A stretch of DNA of 25,659 nucleotides from DATFKA01 sp042095835. Lineage in GTDB: Bacteria; Bacteroidota; Bacteroidia; Chitinophagales; Saprospiraceae. Under the pieces are notes generated by a model. The model ran no database searches, had not been told where the DNA came from, and saw only the letters and a program-made list of their open reading frames with translations. The stretch's first letter is position 1. Every line of letters starts with the position of its first letter. Positions 1 to 10,400 of the stretch are shown piece by piece. The translations under genes were made by a program, and so were the position numbers. The DNA is taken from contig JBELML010000090.1 in the NCBI GenBank assembly GCA_042095835.1, positions 1 to 25,659 of the forward strand, given 5' to 3'.

Positions 1-1360
1 CACCATCACTACCTGTATCACCACTTGGCCCACTGATGCTTACCACTACATTGGGTGCCTCTAGTAATGGATCCGTCAAAACAACGTTATCTAAGGGTAC
101 ATTTCCTTGGTTGCTTACCGTAAAGGTATAATCAATGGTCTCCCCTACTTGGGCAAAGTTATCCATGTTCTCATCTTGAAAATCGCCAACCTTTACTATA
201 GCAATCACTGGATTCTGGGGTATAGGAGTTTGTGTGATATCATCTTCCAAATTACTGTCATCATCTGAAAGGTCCATTACTGAAGGCCCTCCAAAAGCAG
301 GAGTACCCATCGCTATTGCTTGGTTGCTTAGTTGTCCTGCATCAATATCTGCTTGTGACAGGATGTAAGATGCAGTAAAAGTTGCTTGATCACCAGGAGC
401 AAGTTCATCTATAACTCCATCAGTACTGGCATCCATTGAATTTCCAGAAATATTCATAGAGAGGGTTTCGGATCCAGGCACGGGGGCCGTATTGGTACCT
501 GTAAACGTCCCTAGGCTTTCATCAACTTCTACATTAAAAAGCTTAGCAGGTCCTGTATTGGTGACTGTATAAGTATAGTTAACCATATCCCCTACATCAG
601 CATTACCATCCACTCCTAAACTAAGACTAGATGTCTTAATGATTGCAATATCAGCATTACAAACATCTTCAATACAAGCTGTAGTAATCGTTGAGCCTAC
701 ATCATCTGAAAGACTATTAACTTCTCCATCAAACCCTGGATTTTCTTGCCATGAGTAATTAGTAACTTCATCATCTGCTAGTTCAACAACATTGTAATTT
801 CCTGACAAATAATAAGTACCAACCATACCCGCATTATTAGGCAAATAACTATCATCGGAACTAATACCATTATCCCATCCAGTATGATTATTATCAAAAA
901 CGATAGGAGTACAAAGTGGATAAGTGGAATTTGCTATGACATCAAAGCAAAGGTCAAACACCTGTACTGCTGACGTACCTAGATCTAAGGCAGTTCCACT
1001 AGTCGGGGCATCTAAATTGAATGCAACATAAACGCCACCGTTACCACCTGAAAATCCAAATACTCCACCATAAACATCATTCCCCAATGTTAAACCACTT
1101 ACGGAATAATTGCTCTGTACATTATTGATACTAAGGTTTTCGAGTAGACCTGCATCATAAAAAAAGCGGAAAGTACTTGTTGCAAGTTCTGGACTATTGG
1201 TGTCATCATCAATAGCTACTTGAACTTGGTAACAAATTTGAGTTGTTTGGCCACAGGTAACCGTTACATCACCTATGCTCCATTCAAGTATTCTGTTCTG
1301 CGCTTGAATACCACTAAGCGAACAACAAAATAACAGAATAAATGTTAGAATTTTCTTCAT
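1..1360 (-). CDS. Secreted protein with possible cohesin-like domain and DUF11-type repeats (3' end outside window)
   Basis: The frame is open from the ATG at 1358-1360 to the window edge, about 453 codons with no stop, so the C-terminus is missing. Residues 1-21 (MKKILTFILLFCCSLSGIQAQ without its last residue) form a clear signal peptide. Residues about 25-200 look like a beta-sandwich. The phrase STFRFFYDAGLLE recalls the cohesin strand motif (YDPxxLE), and the later LCFDVIANSTYPL fits a closing strand. Residues about 235-350 and 375 onward carry DUF11-type signatures (VGDMVNYTYTVTNTGPAK and VGETIDYTFTVSNQGNVPL), which are stalk repeats of surface proteins. It lies 104 bp downstream of the giant gene, in the same direction, with a hairpin between. 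The signal peptide and DUF11 calls are firm; the cohesin-like call is my inference from pattern only. Codons NADIAIIKTSS and NPVIAIVKVGD mark the starts of the two repeats. Confidence 0.85.
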   Translation of the reverse strand, partial: MKKILTFILLFCCSLSGIQAQNRILEWSIGDVTVTCGQTTQICYQVQVAIDDDTNSPELATSTFRFFYDAGLLENLSINNVQSNYSVSGLTLGNDVYGGVFGFSGGNGGVYVAFNLDAPTSGTALDLGTSAVQVFDLCFDVIANSTYPLCTPIVFDNNHTGWDNGISSDDSYLPNNAGMVGTYYLSGNYNVVELADDEVTNYSWQENPGFDGEVNSLSDDVGSTITTACIEDVCNADIAIIKTSSLSLGVDGNADVGDMVNYTYTVTNTGPAKLFNVEVDESLGTFTGTNTAPVPGSETLSMNISGNSMDASTDGVIDELAPGDQATFTASYILSQADIDAGQLSNQAIAMGTPAFGGPSVMDLSDDDSNLEDDITQTPIPQNPVIAIVKVGDFQDENMDNFAQVGETIDYTFTVSNQGNVPLDNVVLTDPLLEAPNVVVSISGPSGDTGSDG

Positions 1361-1409
1361 GAATATTTAATATTTAATAAAATTTAAATGATTTACTATT
1401 AGCCACAAG

Positions 1410-1449
1410 TGATGAGTCTAAATAGTTAGCCAACCATTTAGACTCATCA
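1410..1449 (-). terminator. Stem-loop between giant gene and downstream gene
   Basis: A perfect 14-bp stem (1410-1423 pairs with 1436-1449) closes a 12-nt loop, 16 bases after the giant gene's stop codon on the minus strand. There is no T run after it, so it may be a weak terminator, an RNA-processing or stability hairpin, or a protein-binding palindrome. The stem itself is read directly from the sequence; its function is inferred. Confidence 0.4.
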
Positions 1450-1464
1450 TTATCAACGAATTAA

Positions 1465-4400
1465 TTATTGACGTTTAACACTTGTTACCTTTGGAGCATT
1501 CTTGCGCCATAGGAATAAATCTAAAGCACTAACATCACCATCCATATTATAATCCACTAGTTTATAGCTACGACTAGCTGGGCTTCCATTCCGTAATTTT
1601 GCAGAGTCAGATGCATTAATATCTGTATCTTGATCATCTCCATTAGATAGCTCTTGTTCTCCATTTCCAGCATACATAGCGTACACTCCAGGTGTAATTT
1701 CTATCTGTCCAAAGAACCCTCCAGAATTTAAGGGGTCAAGTATATAAGACTGCTTATTTCTGAAGTCGTAAGTCAATACGCCATTCACAATAGGTAGTGC
1801 GGTATGGGACATGATCACCAAGTGATTTCTGTGCTCAATCACCAAGTAGTAAGTTTGAGATGGATCTAAATCACAGCAATCTGAATCAGCCACAAACTCT
1901 ATATGACCATCATTAAATAATAAGGCTGGCCTCTGGCACAATACCTCTCCGCCATTTTCAGGATCAGATCTTAAAGAGACCAAAACCCAATCAACTACTC
2001 CAGCAGGATAATTGGCAGCTACATTTGCAGTCATCCCTTGAGAATCATAAGCATTTCCTGCAGCTCCACTGTACCTCCACGGTCCACCACTATACGCTTC
2101 ATTATTGACACCTAATACAGGAGAATAAAGATTCTCTCCAAAAGAATTCTCAACAAACTGGCCAGGTAATAATCTAGCATCATTAAGATCCGTACGCATC
2201 TCTGTAAGGTATTGACCTGTTTGTGGCTCAATTAAACTTCCTTCCAGATATAAATGGGCATCAATTATAATACATCCTATACCTATGGTTGTCAAGTATA
2301 AGGTGGCCTCATCTGTAGCTACTGGGCTACCATCATCTGTAATNNNNNNNNNNNNNNNNNNNNNNNNNNNNNNNNNNNNNNNNNNNNNNNNNNNNNNNNN
2401 NNNNNNNNNNNNNNNNNNNNNNNNNNNNNNNNNNNNNNNNNNNCCGTTACCGTCTGCGTATCACCTTCTGGGTCAGAATCATTATCTAATACATTACCAG
2501 TCAATACTTCATCCAGTATCCCTCCATTGGCATCATCATTAGCATACGTCACATTTGGCACCAAATCTCCGGTAACCGTAATAGTCAAAGTAGCCTCATC
2601 CGTTAGGCCTGATGGATCACTAATCGTGTAATCTATTGCTACTTCTCCCACAAAGTCAGAAACTGGATCAAAGTTATAGGCCCCATCACTATTCAGCGTC
2701 AGTATTCCTGCCACCACAATAGATCCGTTCAGGTCTGTACCATAGACTGTACTAGGCGTACCAATCATTACAGTATTATCAACCTGACCATTACCATCAG
2801 TGTCCGCTGAGGAAGCAGTAACTGTAATTGCATCTCCATCTGGATCCCAGTCATTCGGTAATACATTACCGCCTACCGTCACATCACGCTTTGTTGTATT
2901 GACATCATTGATGGCAACCGGTGGGTCATTAGTTGGAGTGTCAGGATCAATCACTTTTATTTCTACTGTCGCATTATCTGTAGCTGGACTTGTACTATCA
3001 TCATCCGTCACAGTATAGGCAAATGGCAATTCTCCAACGAAATCAGTAGCTGGTGTATAGGTATAAGTACCATTTGCGTTTAGCGTCAGCATACCAGCAT
3101 CCACTACCGCACCAGTCTTATCTGTTCCGTAAACTGTCGTCGAAGTAGCAATGCTTAAATTATCATTAACTACTCCATCTCCATCCGTATCAGCTAAAGC
3201 AGCTGTTAACATTTGATTATCTCCTTGTGGATCGAAATCATTCGTTGATACATCACCACTCACCGGTACATTGATCGGAGTCTGATTGACATCATTTTTC
3301 GCGTAAGTCGTATTTGCATTTTGAGGAAGATTTGTCAAGTATAAGGTGGCCTCATCTGTAGCTACTGGGCTACCATCATCTGTAATCGCATAAACCACTA
3401 CCTCGGTACCTACATAACCAGTGGCTGGTGTATAAGTGTAGCTTCCATCTGTATTCAAGGTAAGTGTCCCTCCACTTGGTAAAATAGCAGCTACGCCTAC
3501 TGTAATTGAGCTGTTGTCACTAGTTGTGGCACCCGTTACCGTCTGCGTATCACCTTCTGGGTCAGAATCATTATCTAATACATTACCTATTTGATTAACA
3601 TTTTGAATACTTAGGTTTGCATCATCATTGGCATAGGTCACATTAGGTCCATCTTCTCTTACGATAATGCGCAATCTCGCATCGTCCATCAATCCAGCTG
3701 GATCACTGATAGTATAATCCAATATCACGTCACCCAAGAAGTCAATATTAGGATCGAAGCTATATGTTCCATCACTATTCAGGGTAAAAATACCTGCTAC
3801 TACAATAGTTCCACCTAAGTTTGTACCATAAACAGTAGTAGCACTACCTAAATTTAGACTTTCATCTACCTGCCCATCACCGTCTACATCTACCAAAGCA
3901 GCAGTCACCGTAATAACATCGCCATCTGGATCGGTATCGTTCGTCATGACATTACCTGACACTATAATATCACGCTTCGTAATATTATTATCATCATTAG
4001 CTACTGGCGGTTCATTCTCTCCTGGATTAGAATCTGGAATAACATTAATACGTAGCGTAGCGTCATCCGTAGCAGGACTACTGGCATTATCATCGGTAAT
4101 AGAATATGCTAATAAAAGATCTCCTGTGAAGCCAGTGGTTGGTACATAAGTATAAACCCCATCACTGCCCAAGGCAATTTGTCCTGCAGGTACTATATTA
4201 TTATCTAAATCCTCACCAAAAACACTAGTAGTAGCACCTAAGGTTAGACTTTCATCTACTTGTCCATCACCATCTGTATCTACAAGGGCACTAACCACAG
4301 TTTGATTTTCACCTTCCGAATCTATATCATTGTTTAGTAGATTACCCATTACTGTTGTATTTATAGGCGTCTGATTGATATCATTTACTGCTAAAGTTGA

Positions 4401-7400
4401 ATTCACTAAAATTGTCAAGGTAGCCTGGTCACATAACCCAAGTGGATTACATACCTCATAATCAATAGATACCAGGCCTGTGAAATTTGTCGCTGGCGTA
4501 AAGGTAAAATCACCTGTATCCCCATCGAAAATAATACTACCTACAGAGGAAGGATCTATATTTGTCAGTCTCTCAAAAATAAAATCATCTATAGAGCTGT
4601 AGAATGGATCTGAATCATTAATACTAACAGAACCTGATACAGGTGTATTAATCAAAGTAGAATAATTATCATCTACCGCATCTGGTGGATTACAGTTAGT
4701 TGGGTCTACCAAGTTAACAGCTGCAGAAATTGCCATACAGCCGTCCACATCTGTAACCTGTACAGTATAAGTTCCTGCATTTTGGCCAATTATACTTCCT
4801 GTAGTTTCTCCTCCTGGAGACCAAGAATAACTAAATGGACCTACTCCTCCGGAAATCACAGCTTCTAAATATCCGTCACCACCGTTACAAGAAGGATCAG
4901 ATGATGAGATGGTTACAGATAAAGGATCTGCCATATTTACTATTATTCCACTTAGAGTTGCCATACAACCCAAAGCGTCTGTAACCGTTACGACATAAGT
5001 ACCCTGTGATAGGCCACTAGGGTCTTGGATATTACCAATCACTGTAGGACCAGACCAGCTATATGAATAGGGTGCTCTTCCTCCACTTAGTATACCTATA
5101 TCTATCGCTCCTGTATTACCTCCACAAGCGGATATAGGTCTAATATTATTAACTGTAATTGTTAACATCGTGTCAGGTTCCGTAACCGTAACCGGTCCAG
5201 CCTCTGCCTCACAACCTCTAGCATCATATACAGTTACCGAATAATCTCCTGGGCCTAGATTAGTAGGTGTTTGTACATCCGCTCCATTAGACCATAAATA
5301 AGTATAGGATCCATTACCCCCCAATGGAGTAACTGTTACGCTACCATTATCGGCGTCTTTACAAGCAATATTCTGTACCAAATTAGCCGTTGCTGTCAAT
5401 ACAGCAGGTTCATTGATCATCACCGATGCCAATTCTGCTTCACATCCATTGGCATCCGTTACGGTTACCGTGTAAGTGCCAGGTGCTAAGCCTTCAATAT
5501 TTTGAGTAGTAGCTCCATTAGACCAGACGAAACCGGAATAGGGAGCTGTTCCTCCAGTGACCATTAAAACGATACTACCATCATCGGCTCCAAAGCAAGA
5601 AACGTCCTCCTCCATCATCGAAAGAGATAAGGTAGAGGAGGGTTCCGTTACCGCAAACATTTTTTCTGTTTCACAGTTATTGTCATCGGTCACTGTAACA
5701 GCATATACACCTGCTTCGAGACCGGATAAATCTTGGGTGTTCCCTCCAAATGGATTTCCATCTTTGGTCCAGGAATAGTCATAGTCAGAGGCAACAGTCC
5801 CACCCGTAACCGTCAGATCAATAGCACCGGTATTTCCACCGAAGCATAGCACTGAAGTCACAGATTGATCGATACTAATTGCAAGGGCAGGTTGCATAAC
5901 ACTTACCGTAATGATATCCTCACAAAGGTTATCATCTGTCACCGTAAGGCTATAATCTCCAGCTGAAAGGCCGGAAATATTCGCGGTAGTTGCCCCATTG
6001 GACCAACTATAAGAATAGTCAGTATTCACGGTACCACCTCCCACAGAGACGTTAATACTACCCGTTGATGCTCCAAAACAAAGTACATCATTCTTGGATG
6101 ACAAGGTTGCAGTCAACTCCGTAGGCTCATTGATCATCATCGATGTAAACTCTGCTTCACAACCATTAGCATCGGTTACAGTTACGGTATAGGTGCCAGG
6201 TGCCAAGTCTTCGATATTTTGAGTAGTAGCACCATTAGACCAATCAAAATCGGTATAGGGAAGCGTTCCTCCTGTTACCGTCAAAACAATACTCCCATTA
6301 TTAGCTCCAAAGCAGAAAGCATCTGTTTCCACCATCGAAAGGGATAGATCAGCAGAAGGTTCCGTAATAGTAAAAGATTTTTCTTCGGTACAATTATTGT
6401 CATCGGTCACTGTAACAGCATATACACCTGCTTCGAGACCGGATAAATCTTGGGTGTTCCCTCCAAATGGATTTCCATCTTTGGTCCAGGAATAGTCATA
6501 GTCAGAGGCAACAGTCCCACCCGTAACCGTCAGATCAATAGCACCGGTATTTCCACCGAAGCATAGCACTGAAGTCACAGATTGATCGATACTAATTGCA
6601 AGGGCAGGTTGCATAACACTTACCGTAATGATATCCTCACAAAGGTTATCATCTGTCACCGTAAGGCTATAATCTCCAGCTGAAAGGCCGGAAATATTCG
6701 CGGTAGTTGCCCCATTGGACCAACTATAAGAATAGTCAGTATTCACGGTACCACCTCCCACAGAGACGTTAATACTACCCGTTGATGCTCCAAAACAAAG
6801 TACATCATTCTTGGATGACAAGGTTGCAGTCAACTCCGTAGGCTCATTGATCATAATATTTAACACCTCTTTCTCACACAGATTAGCATCCGTCACAGTT
6901 ACAGAATAAGTGCCAGCCATGAGTTCTGATAAATTAGGAGTAGTCTCTCCATTCGACCAGAGATAAGTATAAGAAGGTGCTCCTCCTTCTACCAAAAGAT
7001 TAATACGCCCTGTACTTTCTCCAAAACAGGAAACATCTTCTGTACTCGGTGTTACCATCAGCTCATCTGGTGATGTGATGGTAAAAGTTTCTTCTTCTTC
7101 ACAGGAGTTATCATCTGTTACTGTAACGGTATATTCTCCAGCGGCTAATCCAATTCTATCCATAAGATTGGAACCATCTGACCAATTATAACTATAGCCA
7201 GAAGTCGCTGTACCACCTGTTACAGTCAAAGTAATAGCCCCATCCAGATCACCAAAGCAATCTAATGGACTAGGTATTCCTTCAATATCTATTGCTGAAG
7301 GTTGCCGAACTGTTGCCGAATCTATGGTCTCACATAAATTGGCATCCGTTATCGTAACAATATATTTACCGGCAGGAATATTAGTAAGATTTGCACTATT

Positions 7401-10400
7401 TGCTCCATTAGACCAATTATAATTGTACCCCGCAGTTCCACCCATTACTGCAAGGTTTATACTACCTGTGGATATGCCAAAACAGAGTGGGTCTGTTGGA
7501 ACTGCCATTGAGGAAAGTTCTGCAATGGGACCACTGACCGTAGCGCTGCCATAGGCTTCGCACCCATTTGCATCAGTCACTGTCAAATTATAAGTTCCAG
7601 CAGCTAGCATAGTGGGGTCTTCAACGGTCGATCCATTATCCCAGAAATAGGTATAAGCACCTGTACCTCCAGTAATGGTTGCATCAATGCTCCCCGAAAT
7701 ATCTTCAAAGCAATTGACACCAGTAGCTATTGCAGAACTCACTACTAGTAATGCCGGCTCTACGATCTCAATATTTGCAATTGGGAATTCACAAGTAGGT
7801 GACTCTTGATCGGTTATGGTCACACTATACAATCCTGATGCCAGGTTATTTATATTTCTTGTAGCCGAAGAAAAACCTCCAGGACCAGTCCATGAATAAG
7901 TGTAAGAACCTGAACCTCCACTAACATCTAAAATAATTTGACCATCCGTTTCCCCATTACAACTAATGGGATCTGGAGTTGCCATTGCGTTCAAAGCTGC
8001 GCTTGCTTCATCAATGGTAATCATTGTTTCAGCCGTACAGCTCATTCCATCGGTAACCGTCACCGCATATACTCCACCACTAAGGCTAGACAAGGTGGCT
8101 GTAGTCTCCGCAATAGGCGTACCATTTCTTGTCCAGCTATAGCTATAACCAGCACCAACTGTACCACCTGACACATTTAATGTTATGGTACCATCAGCAT
8201 TACCGAAACAAGTTACATCCCCTTTTGTATAATCAATTAAGATAGATTCAGGTTCTGAAATAACGAACGACTGTACAGCTGCACAAGTACCGCCTGTACC
8301 CGTTACTGTTACGGAATAAGTACCTGCCGAAAGCGAAGATATATCTTCTGTAGTAGCTCCATTAGACCAGGAAACACCCAATATAGCACCCGTGATACTA
8401 ATATCAACAGCACCATCCATCTCCCCAAAACAGGATACATTTAATTGATTATTTAAGCTTATTACCGGAGCTCCAGTCTCACTTACATCTGCCACAGTAG
8501 TTGCTATACAACCTTCCGCATCTGTAACAGTCACCTGGTAAGACCCTGCAGATATTTCTGTTAGATCTTCGGATGTCGCTCCATTACTCCATAGGATAGG
8601 ATCAAAAGGACTTGTCCCTCCACTAATAGTTAGATTAATTGCTCCGTTAGATAATCCACAATCACTAGGAGTGACAGTAGTCATGAGTACTGGTTGTGGA
8701 TTAACGGAAATCGTCACTGAAGAATTTGCAGAACAACCTGCGGCATTGGTTACCGTAACGGTGTAAGTACCATCATGGGTTGCTGCATTAGCATTCTCAA
8801 TTACGGGGTTAGCTACAGAAGAGCTAAAACCATTGGGGCCAGACCAAGAATAAGTTTCCCCTCCAGTTGCGTAAAGATTAATGGCTTGTCCATCACAAGC
8901 AGGACCTGCCGTGGCCATAGGATCGGGTAGTGCAAAAATATTAACTTCTTGGCAAGTTTGAGCCGAAGTTCCACAAGTATTGAGTGCAACTAAGCATACG
9001 GAATAGGTGCCTGGCGCAACCCCTGTCCAATCAACCGTAATTTCCGGAGTCCCTTGACCTGAAACGATTATAGCCCCCGCTGGTGCGGTCCAATCATAAG
9101 TAACCACCGATGGATCGGGGTTTACATATAATGTACTGGTCGTTTCATCCTCACAAATATTGCAAGCTGGACAAACCCCCGGATCATCAAGTACAATTGC
9201 CCCCGAAGATATCATACACCCCATTAGATCCGTAACTGTCACCTCATAAGTACCCGCTACCAAACCTGATCTATCCTTTGGATTGTCTTCGCCAGGTATA
9301 TCAGCCCAATCATAAGTATAAGGTGCAGTACCTCCTGAAACATTCAATGCAATTCCTCCAAAACTAAAACAAAGCGGTTGGGTAACCACAGGGGTAAAGG
9401 TCACGCCTTCTTTCCCAATCGTTTCGGTACTAAGGGTAGTAATACAGCCAGTAGAAGTGTCTTGAATATCTACTATATAGGTGCCCTCAGTTAAATTGGT
9501 GAAGGTACTGATACTCTGAAAGGTGCCATTATTTATTCTATACTGATAGGGCCCTGTACCCCCACTTGGATTACTTACGGTAAGCTCTCCATCATTGGTA
9601 CTATTACAAGATACATTCTTTGTAAAAATAGTGGCAATAAGTAGATCTCCGTCATCAATCGTTTGGTTGGGAAGTGAGGTCGCACAAGAAGTAGCATTAG
9701 CATCCCGCATACTTACGGCATAAACACCGGATGATAAATTATTAAACGTATAAGCACTAGTGCCGCTACCATTCTGCCAGGAGCCGCTATTGAGTCGGTA
9801 CTGATAGCTACCACTACCGCCGCTAGGTGTAATGGTTATAGTACCATCACTACCCCCAACACAAGAGAGATCTTGACTGGAAACCGTACCTCCTAAAACA
9901 CCAGGCTGAGTGATCGTTTGGTTGCCCAAAGTCCTGGTACAGGATGTATTGCCTGCANNNNNNNNNNNNNNNNNNNNNNNNNNNNNNNNNNNNNNNNNNN
10001 NNNNNNNNNNNNNNNNNNNNNNNNNNNNNNNNNNNNNNNNNNNNNNNNNNNNNNNNNCATCATTACTCCCATTACAAGTAATATTTGTCCTAGAAACAGA
10101 AGCATTGAGTTGATTAGGCTGAGTGATCGTTTGGTTGCCCAAAGTCCTGGTACAGGATGTATTGCCTGCATCCCGGATTTGTACACTATATGTAGCAGCT
10201 GATAAATTTAAAAACGTGCCGCTATTTTGCCAAGCCCCGTTTCCTAATCTGTATTGATAAGAACCACTACCTCCGCTTGGACTAGAAATCACAATAGTCC
10301 CATCATTACTCCCATTACAAGTAATATTTGTCCTAGAAACAGAAGCATTGAGTTGGGCGTTTGTACCAACGGTTACATTACCAAGGCTGGTTTCGTTACC

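Noticed and set aside
2319..2343. Apparent end of the giant protein (LQMMVAQ)
   Set aside because: It is the out-of-frame reading of a repeat that elsewhere reads ITDDGSPVA; the 100-N gap has the wrong length.
9893..10202. Small open frames on both strands around the second gap
   Set aside because: They cross the N run and are shadows of SprB coding sequence.
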